DNA of 64,000 bases from JBNAGF01 sp049801055 (GCF_049801055.1 NZ_JBNAGF010000011.1:62001-126000), one strand, 5' to 3'; shown: positions 43,857 to 52,745, numbered from the stretch's first letter. The notes: generated by a model not told the origin, from the sequence alone. Program-made: numbers and translations.

Positions 43857-44656
43857 CTCAGACTCTCCAGCATGTCGCCGGATGACAGAGCCGCAAGAAT
43901 AGCGCCCAGATGCGCGCGCAGCCTGGTGGCCTTTCGATCGTCGAATGCCCATGGTGGCGCTTCCGAAGAAAGATACGCCCGTTGCGCCAGCTCCATTTGG
44001 ATCGCGTGTATCCCATCTTGAGGCCGCCCATAGTGCCGGGTTGTCCAGCCGCCCTTGAAGCGACCGTTGAGCACGCAGTCATACCCCTTTGCGCTGCGAC
44101 ACAGATCGGCCGTGATGGTCTCGATCGCAGGGGCGCAGGTTTCGCCGCCATTGGTGCCGATGCTGAACACCGGAAGCCGGCCTTCGAACAGAAACGGGAT
44201 CTCGGACCGGATCGAATGGCAGTCAAAGAGGATTGCCACGCCATGTAGCGCCCGGACCCGTTCAAGCTCGGCGCCCAAAGCAGCGTGATATGGCACATGA
44301 TAGGCGTCGCGACGGGACAGGATCTCATCCTCCGACGGGGTCTGCCCCTCTTTCCAGATCGGAACGCCGTCGAAATCGGTCAGCGGACAGAGCGTCGTCG
44401 TATTCTGCCCCGGATAAAGCGATACGCCCGCAGGGTCGCGATTGGCGTCTATGGCATAGCGGTGCACGTTGGATTGAACGACAGTGGCCCCCTCAAGCAG
44501 CCCGTCATACAGCCGGTTGATATGCCAGTCCGTATCGGCCAGCCCCTGACCCCTTGGCGTCAATCGGTCCAGCAACTCATCCGGCAGCCACGTTCCGCCA
44601 TGCGGCCGCCCGAGCACGATCGGACCATCCCGGCGGGTGACGGAAACCACGTTCAT
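43853..44656 (-). CDS. hutG: N-formylglutamate deformylase
   Basis: Metal-dependent hydrolase of 267 residues releasing formate and glutamate from N-formylglutamate, the last step of the five-step Hut route. The N-terminal metal-binding motif GRPHGG is at 17-22, the DTDWH segment at 41-45, and FDCHSI is near 168-173. The protein belongs to the formylglutamate amidohydrolase family, not to the arginase-type formimidoylglutamase that is also called HutG. That matches the presence of HutF here. It overlaps hutH upstream and the CoA-transferase downstream by four bases each. Confidence 0.94.
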   Translation of the reverse strand: MNVVSVTRRDGPIVLGRPHGGTWLPDELLDRLTPRGQGLADTDWHINRLYDGLLEGATVVQSNVHRYAIDANRDPAGVSLYPGQNTTTLCPLTDFDGVPIWKEGQTPSEDEILSRRDAYHVPYHAALGAELERVRALHGVAILFDCHSIRSEIPFLFEGRLPVFSIGTNGGETCAPAIETITADLCRSAKGYDCVLNGRFKGGWTTRHYGRPQDGIHAIQMELAQRAYLSSEAPPWAFDDRKATRLRAHLGAILAALSSGDMLESLR

Positions 44657-46191
44657 GCGCCCAGCTCCGGCAGATCGAGGCCGCAGGCCGCAGTCAATTG
44701 CCCGTCACGCACCAGCCGTGCGGCCTGTTCCAGATCCGGGGCAAGATATCTGTCGGCACCAAGGGTTTCGACGCGCTCGCGCAGGGCAGCTACCACCCTT
44801 TGCAGCGACGCAGAGGTGGCCAGCGGAGACCGGAATTCGACACCCTGAGCCGCGCAAAGCAGTTCGACACCGAGGATCCGCTCCAGATTTCCAGCCATCT
44901 GCCCCAGTCTGCGGGCACCGTGGGCGGCCATTGAAACGTGATCTTCCTGATTGGCGCTGGTTGGGGTGCTGTCGGTCACACAGGGATTCGCCAGATGCTT
45001 ATTCTCGCTCATCAATGCCGCCGTCGTCACCTCGGCAATCATCAAACCGGAATTCAGCCCGGGATCCGGGGTCAGGAAAGGCGGCAGATCAAAGCTGAGC
45101 GTGGGATCCACCATGAGCGCGATACGGCGCTGGGCGATAGCGCCGATTTCTGACATGGCCAGCGCGATCATATCGGCAGCAAACCCCACAGGCTCGGCAT
45201 GGAAATTTCCGCCGGAAACGATCAGGCCGGCGTGACTCAGGACCAATGGATTGTCTGTCGCCGCATTGGCCTCTATCTCGAGCGTCACGGCCGCCTGCCG
45301 CATCACGTCCATCGCTGCACCGGTCACCTGAGGCTGACAGCGGATACAATATGGATCCTGAACGCGGGTATCACCCTCGCGGTGGCTTTCGCGAATTTCA
45401 CTTCCGTCAAGAATGGCCCGCATCGCGGCGGCGGCCTCAATCTGGCCGCGCTGCCCCCGAAGGGTGTGTATTTCCGGCTGCAGCGGGGCTGTCGACCCCA
45501 TGATCGCATCAGTCGACATGGCGGAGATCACCAGCGCGTTTTGCGCTGCATGCCAGCCATCAAACAACCCGGCCAAGGCAAAGGCGGTGGAAAACTGGGT
45601 GCCGTTGATAAAGGCCAGCCCTTCCTTTGGCCCAAGTGAAATCGGGGCCAGACCGGCCTGTCTCAAGGCTTCGGCGCCCGGCATCACCGCGCCTTTGTAT
45701 TCGGCTTCGCCTTCGCCGATGACCACGGCGGTCATATGGGCCAGCGGCGCAAGATCACCGGAGGCGCCGACCGATCCCTGCGCGGGAATGACCGGGGTCA
45801 CCCCCAGCCTCAGCATCTGCTGAATCAATTCGACATGGTCCCAGCGCACACCCGAGGCCCCGCGCCCGAAGCTCAACAACTTAAGCGCCATCACCAGACG
45901 TGCCATCCGCCGCGGAATTGGATCGCCAACGCCGCAGCAATGGGACAGGATCAGATTGCGCTGCAATGTGGCGGTATCACCCGGCGCGATTTTCATCGAG
46001 GCGAGTTTACCAAAGCCGGTATTGACCCCATAGACCGCAGCGTCGCCCGATGCGGCCTGTGCGATCCGTTCCGCTGCGCGATCAACGGCTGGCTTGCAAA
46101 CCGGATCGAGCGCGATCGCAAAATCCTCCCGGTAGATTCGTGCCAGCTGGCGCAGTGTCACCTCGCCGGGCGTTACCTGCAAAACGCTCAT
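44653..46191 (-). CDS. hutH: histidine ammonia-lyase
   Basis: Deaminates histidine to urocanate, the first step of the pathway. The length of 512 residues is usual. The self-forming MIO cofactor comes from Ala143-Ser144-Gly145 in GSVGASGDLAPLAH; the catalytic Tyr is in YGVNTGFG (54-61). Other conserved blocks are SLGPKEGLAFINGTQ and the RCQPQVTGA segment. It overlaps hutI upstream and hutG downstream by four bases each, so the operon is tightly coupled. Confidence 0.97.
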   Translation of the reverse strand: MSVLQVTPGEVTLRQLARIYREDFAIALDPVCKPAVDRAAERIAQAASGDAAVYGVNTGFGKLASMKIAPGDTATLQRNLILSHCCGVGDPIPRRMARLVMALKLLSFGRGASGVRWDHVELIQQMLRLGVTPVIPAQGSVGASGDLAPLAHMTAVVIGEGEAEYKGAVMPGAEALRQAGLAPISLGPKEGLAFINGTQFSTAFALAGLFDGWHAAQNALVISAMSTDAIMGSTAPLQPEIHTLRGQRGQIEAAAAMRAILDGSEIRESHREGDTRVQDPYCIRCQPQVTGAAMDVMRQAAVTLEIEANAATDNPLVLSHAGLIVSGGNFHAEPVGFAADMIALAMSEIGAIAQRRIALMVDPTLSFDLPPFLTPDPGLNSGLMIAEVTTAALMSENKHLANPCVTDSTPTSANQEDHVSMAAHGARRLGQMAGNLERILGVELLCAAQGVEFRSPLATSASLQRVVAALRERVETLGADRYLAPDLEQAARLVRDGQLTAACGLDLPELGA

Positions 46192-47381
46192 GGCTGACCT
46201 CCGAAGATGCGTTCGTGCAGCGGATTGAAACCAATGCGATAGGCCAGTTCCGCCGGATGCCCGACATTCCAGATGGCCAGATCGGCCCGTTTTCCCGCTT
46301 TAATTGTCCCGCAATCCGAAAGACCGAGTGCACGCGCGGCGTTTCGGGTCACGCCCGCAAGTGCCTCTTCGGGTGTCATGCGAAACAAGGTGCAGCCCAT
46401 GTTCATCGTCAGCAGGAGCGACGTCAGCGGAGATGAGCCGGGATTGGCATCGGTGGCCAATGCCATTGGAACCCCGTATTTTCGCAGGTTCTCCAAAGGC
46501 GGCACCTGCGATTCCCGCATAGTGTAGAAGGCTCCGGGCAGGATCACCGCCGTGGTTCCCGCCGCGGCCATCGCCACTACGCCTTCCTCGTCGAGATACT
46601 CGATGTGATCGGCGCTCAGGGCGCCATAGCTGGCGGCAAGTTTGGTGCCGCCAAGGTTCGACAGTTGTTCGGCATGAAGCTTGAGCGGAAGCCCCAGATC
46701 ACGCGCCACATCAAACACACGGGCAATCTGCGCCGGTTGGAATGCGATGCCTTCGCAGAACGCGTCGACCGAGTCCACCAGCCCCTCGGAGTGGGCCGCG
46801 TGCAGCGCCGGTATACAAACCTCATCAATATAGGCGTCATCCCGTCCGGCATACTCCGGCGGCACCGCATGCGCCCCCAGAAACGTGGTCAGAACCCTGA
46901 CCCGGCGTTCTTCAACGATCCTGCGGGCCGCGCGCAGCATTCTCAATTCGGTCTCCACATCCAGCCCGTATCCGGATTTAACCTCGATCACGGCTGTTCC
47001 CTCAGCCAACAGCGCATCAACCCGAGGCAGGGCGTCCGCCAACAGGTCTTCTTCGCTGGCAGCACGGGTTGCCTTGACCGTCGAGACGATGCCACCGCCG
47101 GCCCGCGCGATCTCTTCGTAGCTAGCACCCTGCAGTCGCATTTCGAATTCCCGGGCGCGATTGCCTCCGGCGACGATATGGGTGTGGCAATCGATCAACG
47201 CCGGGGTGACCAGTCTCCTCCCAAGATCCCTGACTGGCCGACCCGCGTGTTGCGTTGGCAGCTCGGCTGCCGGTCCGGCCCAGGCAATGCGGTCTGCGTC
47301 CAGTACGATCGCCCCGTCCTCGATCAGCCCATAGGCGTCCGATCCGGTCATTGTCGCAAGCGTTGCGTTTGTCAGGAGCAT
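46188..47381 (-). CDS. hutI: imidazolonepropionase
   Basis: Amidohydrolase-superfamily enzyme of 397 residues opening the ring of imidazolone-5-propionate to give N-formimidoylglutamate. The metal ligands His66 and His68 are in LIDCHTHIVAGG, further His residues are in LKLHAEQLS and SADHIEYL, and an Asp is in LATDANPGS. It is the first gene of the leftward hut operon and is divergent from hutF, with a probable HutC operator between the two starts. AGGGA is about nine bases before the ATG. Confidence 0.96.
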   Translation of the reverse strand: MLLTNATLATMTGSDAYGLIEDGAIVLDADRIAWAGPAAELPTQHAGRPVRDLGRRLVTPALIDCHTHIVAGGNRAREFEMRLQGASYEEIARAGGGIVSTVKATRAASEEDLLADALPRVDALLAEGTAVIEVKSGYGLDVETELRMLRAARRIVEERRVRVLTTFLGAHAVPPEYAGRDDAYIDEVCIPALHAAHSEGLVDSVDAFCEGIAFQPAQIARVFDVARDLGLPLKLHAEQLSNLGGTKLAASYGALSADHIEYLDEEGVVAMAAAGTTAVILPGAFYTMRESQVPPLENLRKYGVPMALATDANPGSSPLTSLLLTMNMGCTLFRMTPEEALAGVTRNAARALGLSDCGTIKAGKRADLAIWNVGHPAELAYRIGFNPLHERIFGGQP

Positions 47382-47418
47382 GACGAAGAATCCCTTGTTT
47401 GGATCTCTTGCTTATGCT

Positions 47419-47434
47419 TTATGTCTGCACATAA
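47419..47434. promoter_or_regulatory. probable HutC operator between hutI and hutF
   Basis: TTATGTCTGCACATAA: two perfect six-base inverted arms (TTATGT/ACATAA) around CTGC, centred between the divergent hutI and hutF starts. The same sequence with two changes recurs at 50718-50733 ahead of the Rieske-hutC unit. GntR/HutC repressors bind short AT-rich palindromes of this kind. The assignment to HutC is inference from recurrence and position. Confidence 0.7.
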
Positions 47435-47458
47435 TGACCTGTCAAGCATGGAAGCGAC

Positions 47459-48832
47459 ATGACCGTCATCAGGGCCAAACAAGCACTCACCGCGCGGGGA
47501 TGGGAAAATGATGTTCTCATCAGCATCAACCCAGACGGCAGGATAAGCTCGATCAAGGACGCAGGCACCGGCTCGGATCCCGATACCATCCAGGTTGGGG
47601 CGCTGGTCCCTGCCCCGGCCAACAGCCACAGCCACGCCTTTCAGCGGGCGATGGCCGGATTGACCGAGAAACGTGGAGACAGCCCGACTGACAGTTTCTG
47701 GACATGGCGCCAACTGATGTATCGGTTTCTCGATGCGCTGACCCCCGATCAGGTCGAGGCCATCGCCGCGCTGGTTCAGATGGAGATGCTCGAGGCCGGT
47801 TACGCAACCAATGTCGAATTCCACTATTTGCACCATCAACCCGACGGGCAGCCCTATGACAATCCTGCGGAAATGGCCGAACGCATTTGCGCCGCCGCCG
47901 CAACGAGTGGAATCGGGTTGACGCTGCTACCTGTGCAATACCAGTTCGGAGGCTGCGATCAGCGGCCACTGGGCCCCGGACAGCGGCGTTTCGGCAATGA
48001 TCCGGACCGCTATGCCGACCTGCTGGAAGGCAGCCAAACTGCAATTTCGCAGCTGCCGCCCGACCGTGTTCTCGGTGTTGCGCCGCATAGTCTGCGCGCT
48101 CTGTCTCAACAGAGTTTGAAAGCAGTTGCCGCGCTTCGACCAGACGGACCGGTGCACCTGCATCTCGCCGAACAGATTCCCGAAGTCGAAGAGGTCCAGG
48201 CACATTGGGGGGCGCGTCCGGTTGAATGGGCACTCGACAATCTGGTGCTGGATCAACGCTGGTGCCTGATTCACATCACTCAGATGACTGCGCAAGAGAC
48301 CAAGACACTGGCCCGGACCGGCTCAGTCGCCGGGTTGTGCCCTCTGACAGAGGCCTCATTGGGCGACGGGATTTTCGACGGCGTGCACTGGATGCAATCC
48401 GGAGGACGGATTTCCGTCGGATCCGACAGCAACATCAGAATATCACTGGCCGAGGAACTGAGGCAGCTCGACACCTCTCAGCGGCTTCGCGATCACAGCC
48501 GTGCCGCGCTTGCCACGGCGGAGCAATCGACCGGACGACGGTTGCTCGAGGCCGTGTCTGTCGGCGGCGCGCAGGCTGCCGGGCGAGGCTCAGGCTGGAT
48601 CGAAACGGGGCAATGGGCCGATCTTCTGGCGCTGGACCTTGACCATCTGGACCTTGCCGGATTGCGCGGAGATACTATCCTCGACAGTTTTGTATTTGCC
48701 GGGGACAGCCGTTGCGTTCAACATGTCTGGTCTGCCGGACGGCACATGGTTCGCAACGGTCGTCATATCCGGCGGGACCAGATCGCCCGCGCCTATCGCA
48801 AGGCGGTCGCACCCCTGCGCGACGGGTTGTAA
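47459..48832 (+). CDS. hutF: formimidoylglutamate deiminase
   Basis: Amidohydrolase-superfamily enzyme of 457 residues converting N-formimidoylglutamate to N-formylglutamate plus ammonia. Metal ligands His57 and His59 lie in PANSHSHAFQRAMAG; HLHLAEQ, CLIHITQMT and VGSDSNIR supply the rest of the metal site. FWTWRQLMYRF after the first motif is characteristic of HutF. It is divergent from hutI over a probable operator and convergent with hutC. Together with the deformylase HutG it defines the five-step route instead of the one-step formimidoylglutamase. Confidence 0.95.
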   Translation: MTVIRAKQALTARGWENDVLISINPDGRISSIKDAGTGSDPDTIQVGALVPAPANSHSHAFQRAMAGLTEKRGDSPTDSFWTWRQLMYRFLDALTPDQVEAIAALVQMEMLEAGYATNVEFHYLHHQPDGQPYDNPAEMAERICAAAATSGIGLTLLPVQYQFGGCDQRPLGPGQRRFGNDPDRYADLLEGSQTAISQLPPDRVLGVAPHSLRALSQQSLKAVAALRPDGPVHLHLAEQIPEVEEVQAHWGARPVEWALDNLVLDQRWCLIHITQMTAQETKTLARTGSVAGLCPLTEASLGDGIFDGVHWMQSGGRISVGSDSNIRISLAEELRQLDTSQRLRDHSRAALATAEQSTGRRLLEAVSVGGAQAAGRGSGWIETGQWADLLALDLDHLDLAGLRGDTILDSFVFAGDSRCVQHVWSAGRHMVRNGRHIRRDQIARAYRKAVAPLRDGL

Positions 48833-48894
48833 GCCCGGAGCCCGACCGCAGGGCAAATAAGTGAAGCAGCAGGTCCGCTTTCGCCGCTGCGCGC

Positions 48895-49584
48895 TTAGTA
48901 GCGGGTGGTCATCCGGTAACCACGTTGGAACAGAAGGCGGACATGGGTGATTGGCTGATCTTCCCACCACGTGGTGCGTTCGGCCAGAAACAGGGCGTCG
49001 CCCTCTGAGCAACCCAGATGCCGCGCAGTCCTCGCATCAGCTGTTGTCGCCGAAAAACTGATTTCGGCATCCGAAAACGGCACCGTAGCCACCAGCCATT
49101 CATTGGGGCCGAGCGAGTTGAAATCGGCATCGGCGGCCTGCGGTAGCGCCGCAAGATTGATCCAGCGATCTTCGAACTGGTAAGGGTTGGCGTCCCCGAA
49201 ATGAACGCAGGCGAGGTGCAGGACCTGTCCGGTTGCCGTTCCGCCCAGACGGGCACGCAGCCAGTCGGGTGTTTCTACCACGTTTCGGTCAACCAGAGCA
49301 TAACGATAGATCTGTCCCCGAGCTTCGATTTCCTGCCTCACGATCGGGATCGAGAACCGCGCCTGCCGCAATGGGGCCTGCCGGACACGCGTGCCTGCCT
49401 TGCGCTTGCGTTCCACCAGTCCTTCGTCGGCGAGTTCCCGCATCGCGCGGTTCACCGTTGCACGGGCGCAATCAAACTCGATGGCCAGATCCACTTCGTT
49501 TGGCAACAAGTCGCCCGGCGCCCAGACGCCTTTCAGAATCCGGTTGCGGATATCTTCTTTCACGTTGCGAAACGCGGTCTTCAT
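48895..49584 (-). CDS. hutC: GntR-family histidine utilisation repressor
   Basis: Regulator of 229 residues. The N-terminal winged-helix domain (about 1-70) has IRNRILKGVWAPGDLLPNEVDLA and the recognition region CARATVNRAMRELADEGLV. The C-terminal UTRA ligand domain includes FEDRWINLAALPQA and LAERTTWWEDQPITHVRLLF, similar to HutC proteins that sense urocanate. I start at the ATG at 49584; a GTG at 49611 is possible. It follows the Rieske gene on the same strand by 50 bp and is probably transcribed with it, from a region that contains the same operator as hutI/hutF, implying self-regulation. Confidence 0.9.
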   Translation of the reverse strand: MKTAFRNVKEDIRNRILKGVWAPGDLLPNEVDLAIEFDCARATVNRAMRELADEGLVERKRKAGTRVRQAPLRQARFSIPIVRQEIEARGQIYRYALVDRNVVETPDWLRARLGGTATGQVLHLACVHFGDANPYQFEDRWINLAALPQAADADFNSLGPNEWLVATVPFSDAEISFSATTADARTARHLGCSEGDALFLAERTTWWEDQPITHVRLLFQRGYRMTTRY

Positions 49585-49634
49585 GTCGGTTGCGTCCCCT
49601 TCCTTGGGCACCTTGGGAAACGGCTGTCGCCTGT

Positions 49635-50675
49635 TCAGTTGCCCATCTTGGCGTCAACCAGCGCCTCTTCGGCAATCATCGCCTCCAGCTTGCGTCGGAA
49701 CCGCAGTTGCCCGCCGTCAATCGGCAGATCGATATGCGGAGACGTCTTTTCATCCATTCCAACCTGAACCGCGTCCAGCACGGCGCGGTCTTCCTCGAAC
49801 GCAGCGCGCACATCCTCGCTCATCATCTGAGAAAGATCCGCATCGTCCGGCCTGACATTGCGCAACTGGAACCAGTAATACCGGGTTTCTTTTTCGGTGG
49901 TGGGTGTCATGAAGTTGTAGCTGTCCATCACGAATGTCTTGTCATGCAACGGCCCGTCAGGACCACCGGTGCCTGCCGGTGTGAACACCGCCCGGATCAG
50001 CGCATGGGATGGATAGCGTACCTCGTAATGCTGCAACCGGTCGCAGTTTCCGTCAAACTCGATCACCTTCTTGTAGAATGGCGCGGGTTCCACATCCATC
50101 ATCCAGCGATGCACGATGACACCGTCGTCGGTTTTGCTGACGCGCAGCGGGGTGTCCTTGGTTGCATCCTGCGCAAACGACCCCTCATGCACCCATGCCA
50201 CGTGCGTGGGATCAAGCAGGTTGTCCGTCATGTAGAGATAGTTGCATTTCAACTCCATCGCAGCGCCGCGATTGAGGCCCCAGTCAGGATGATCAAAATT
50301 GGGGATGTCGATGATTTCCTCCGGATCGGCAATCGCAGCATTGCCCATCCAGATCCAGACCAGCCCATATTTCTCGTGAACCGGATACGGGCGCACCCGC
50401 GCGGCAGACGGAATCCGCCCCTGCCCTGGCGCCCAAACGCACTGCCCTGCGCAATCAAAGGTCAGCCCGTGATAGCCACACTCGACATTGTCGTTCTTGA
50501 TCCGTCCCTTGCTGAGCGGAAGCTTGCGGTGCGGACAGGCATCTTCGAGCGCGATGACCTCGCCCGCGGATGTGCGGAAAATGCAGATCTTTTCACCCAG
50601 CACCAGGATCTGTTGCAAAGCATTACCGATTTCACTGCTCCATGCCGCAACATACCATGCGTTCTTGAGAAACAT
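49635..50675 (-). CDS. Rieske non-haem iron oxygenase (VanA-like) upstream of hutC
   Basis: Oxygenase subunit of 346 residues. The Rieske cluster ligands are Cys47/His49 (ACPHRKL) and Cys66/His69 (CGYHG). The mononuclear iron site is in DPTHVAWVH (Asp155, His158, His163). It resembles vanillate-type demethylases and other single-component-oxygenase systems that need a separate reductase, which is not in the window. I start at the ATG at 50675 (GAGGT five bases upstream), not the GTG at 50681. Its position with hutC and the shared operator suggests a histidine- or imidazole-related substrate such as an N-methylated compound (inference). Confidence 0.9.
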   Translation of the reverse strand: MFLKNAWYVAAWSSEIGNALQQILVLGEKICIFRTSAGEVIALEDACPHRKLPLSKGRIKNDNVECGYHGLTFDCAGQCVWAPGQGRIPSAARVRPYPVHEKYGLVWIWMGNAAIADPEEIIDIPNFDHPDWGLNRGAAMELKCNYLYMTDNLLDPTHVAWVHEGSFAQDATKDTPLRVSKTDDGVIVHRWMMDVEPAPFYKKVIEFDGNCDRLQHYEVRYPSHALIRAVFTPAGTGGPDGPLHDKTFVMDSYNFMTPTTEKETRYYWFQLRNVRPDDADLSQMMSEDVRAAFEEDRAVLDAVQVGMDEKTSPHIDLPIDGGQLRFRRKLEAMIAEEALVDAKMGN

Positions 50676-50717
50676 TGTCACCTCGTGCGCAAACCGAATT
50701 CACAATCGGCTTCAGGA

Positions 50718-50733
50718 TTATGTGCAGACTTAT
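50718..50733. promoter_or_regulatory. second HutC-type operator ahead of the Rieske-hutC unit
   Basis: TTATGTGCAGACTTAT lies 42 bases upstream of the Rieske gene start. Its reverse complement matches the hutI-hutF palindrome at 14 of 16 positions, including an unbroken GTCTGCACATAA. A near-identical 16-mer in two regulatory gaps of one locus is unlikely to be chance. Binding by HutC is inferred. Confidence 0.65.
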
Positions 50734-50846
50734 TTCCCGTCAATTGTTTTTCCCGATCAGCAGTTATTCCATGAATTTTCCCGTTCTATCGCCTCGCGCC
50801 TTGGTGTAGCGTCGACCGGACGGCAACCGTTTCGGGAGAAACCTCT

Positions 50847-51671
50847 ATGCTCACGACACTCTTGCAGCGCACCCGCGCTGCCTGCCTGACGACGGTTGTG
50901 CTTGCACTTGCCGCCTGTGCGCCCTCCATGCGGTCCGAGGCGGTGCCCGGTAGCTTCGCCTGGTTCGATCTTGTCACCGACCAGCCCGAGGCTGCCCGTA
51001 GCTTCTATTCCGGCCTGTTCGGGTGGCGCTTTGCCGACGGGCCAGCGGACAATCTGCAGATCATCTCCAACCGTGGAGAACTGATCGGCGGGTTGGTGCA
51101 AGGCGACGATCAGGACACAGCACGCCCCGAATCGCAGTGGAAACCGGTGCTGAGCGTCAGCGATACCTCAGTTGCACGGGCCCGGGCCGTAAGCTCTGGC
51201 GCCAACCCATTAGGCGAGGTCGTCCAAACACGGTCCGGACAGCTTGCGGCTCTGCGCGACCCGACCGGCGCCGTGCTGACGATCTATGATGGGGTCGAAG
51301 GTGTTCCGCTTGGCACGCCGCCTCGCGTCGGAAGCTGGGTCTGGGTGGATCTTCTGACTGGCAATCCGTCCCGGGCAAGACGGTTTTACCGAGATGTCGC
51401 CGGCTTTGAGACCCGGAAGGAAAACCGGGATGGGACAACCAGTTTCGAGGTCTTTTCAAGCAACGGCAAGGATCGCGGCGGCATGATTCCGATCTCCCGC
51501 AGCGCCGCTTCTCCCGGTTGGATCGCCTATGTTGGCGTCGATAACATTGACGAAACACTTGCCCGTGCCCAGGCATTAGGGGCAACAGTTCCCGCCCGGG
51601 CAGGAGACGTCGCGATCGTGATAGATCCGACAGGAGCGGTGTTTGGGGTCGCCCAAAGACCTGCGAACTAG
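50847..51671 (+). CDS. two-domain VOC/glyoxalase-like lipoprotein
   Basis: A 274-residue exported lipoprotein. The signal peptide ends in the lipobox LAAC (Cys24). Two vicinal-oxygen-chelate domains follow: one beginning GSFAWFDLVTDQPEAARSFY (about 35-54) and a second beginning GSWVWVDLLTGNPSRARRFY (about 160-179). The repeated W-D-L-T layout indicates internal duplication. GGGAGA precedes the ATG. It would act in the periplasm or on the outer membrane. No clear metal triad could be assigned, so binding rather than catalysis is possible. Confidence 0.82.
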   Translation: MLTTLLQRTRAACLTTVVLALAACAPSMRSEAVPGSFAWFDLVTDQPEAARSFYSGLFGWRFADGPADNLQIISNRGELIGGLVQGDDQDTARPESQWKPVLSVSDTSVARARAVSSGANPLGEVVQTRSGQLAALRDPTGAVLTIYDGVEGVPLGTPPRVGSWVWVDLLTGNPSRARRFYRDVAGFETRKENRDGTTSFEVFSSNGKDRGGMIPISRSAASPGWIAYVGVDNIDETLARAQALGATVPARAGDVAIVIDPTGAVFGVAQRPAN

Positions 51672-51692
51672 TCGACCGGCAACGAGGATCAA

Positions 51693-52667
51693 ATGACCGA
51701 AGGCACTGCCCCGCTTACCCCCGCAGAACTGAAGGCCCGTGAAGGCCGTTCGCTCGTCATTGGCATGGTGTCGAACCTGTTCATGGGGGCTGCCGGCATC
51801 ACTGCCGCGCTGCTGTCGAATTCCAACGCGGTTATGGTCGACGGGCTGTTTTCACTGATCGGCTTTTTCGCAGCATGGTTCGGGCGTCAGATCGGTCAGC
51901 GTGCGGACCTGGGTCCGGATCGGCTCCGCCCGATGGGATACGCGGCCGAGGAATCCATCTTTTCCACATTCCGATCGCTGTCGCTATTGGGTCTGGTCCT
52001 CTTTGCCGTGTTTGGAGCGATCCAGAACATAACCAGATATCTCAACGGGGATCCGCCGCCCGAACTCGTCTATGAACCGCTGTTTGTCTATTTTGCCGTG
52101 GTCAGCCTGACTTGCCTTGCCACTTGGTTCGTGCATCACCGAAACTGGAAAAATACCGGAAAAGTCAGTGATATCCTTAGATTGGAGGCTAAAGCTGCTG
52201 CTTTTGACGGGTTTATCACCCTCGCCGCCGGGATCGGGCTTATCGGTATTCATTTTTTTCGCGAGGGGTTTCTTGCCCCGATCGCACCGATCGGCGACTC
52301 GATCATTGTGCTTGGCCTGTGTCTGACGGCGGTTGGTCAGTACTACCGGGATTTCATAACCGGCTTGGGCGAGCTGGCCGGCGCAACCGCAAGCCCCGAA
52401 GCCCTTGTTAAGGCCAGACGAGCATTGCGGCCTGTCCTGGCTGAACAGGACGGCACGGTGCAGGACATCTCAGTGGTCAAGGTCGGGCGCAGTTTTCTGG
52501 TGACTGTCTATTTCACGCCCTCATCCCCAGTCAGCGCCGAGCAGATTGACAGGCTGAACCTCAGCCTGATCGCGGCGGCTCAAACCGTTTTGAACAATGC
52601 CGATGTCATCCTAATCATGAGCCAGTATGGCCGGCGTTGGCCCGAAGAGCTGGACCCGAGCCGGTAA
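51693..52667 (+). CDS. CDF-family-like cation transporter with altered metal site
   Basis: Inner-membrane protein of 324 residues with six hydrophobic segments (about 20-40, 47-65, 95-112, 128-147, 172-190, 198-216) and a C-terminal cytoplasmic domain of about 100 residues. The layout is that of cation diffusion facilitators. The helix-2 pair that should read DxxxD is Asp50/Ser54, and the helix-5 pair that should read HxxxD is Ala168/Asp172. Half of the zinc site is therefore missing and the ion is uncertain. GAGGA precedes the ATG. It follows the VOC lipoprotein by 21 bp. Confidence 0.8.
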   Translation: MTEGTAPLTPAELKAREGRSLVIGMVSNLFMGAAGITAALLSNSNAVMVDGLFSLIGFFAAWFGRQIGQRADLGPDRLRPMGYAAEESIFSTFRSLSLLGLVLFAVFGAIQNITRYLNGDPPPELVYEPLFVYFAVVSLTCLATWFVHHRNWKNTGKVSDILRLEAKAAAFDGFITLAAGIGLIGIHFFREGFLAPIAPIGDSIIVLGLCLTAVGQYYRDFITGLGELAGATASPEALVKARRALRPVLAEQDGTVQDISVVKVGRSFLVTVYFTPSSPVSAEQIDRLNLSLIAAAQTVLNNADVILIMSQYGRRWPEELDPSR

Positions 52668-52745
52668 TCCCTGACCGGTTGCTTTCCGCGACTCCGGTTC
52701 TCCCGGACAAGGGGAAACACCGGTCCGCCAACCGACGAGATTTAC

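Noticed and set aside
42648..44021. A 457-codon plus-strand open frame opposite the CoA-transferase
   Set aside because: Shadow of the CaiB-type gene; no recognisable domain.
49233..50774. A 513-codon plus-strand open frame opposite the Rieske and hutC genes
   Set aside because: Antisense shadow of two clear genes; composition is low-complexity and there is no ribosome site.
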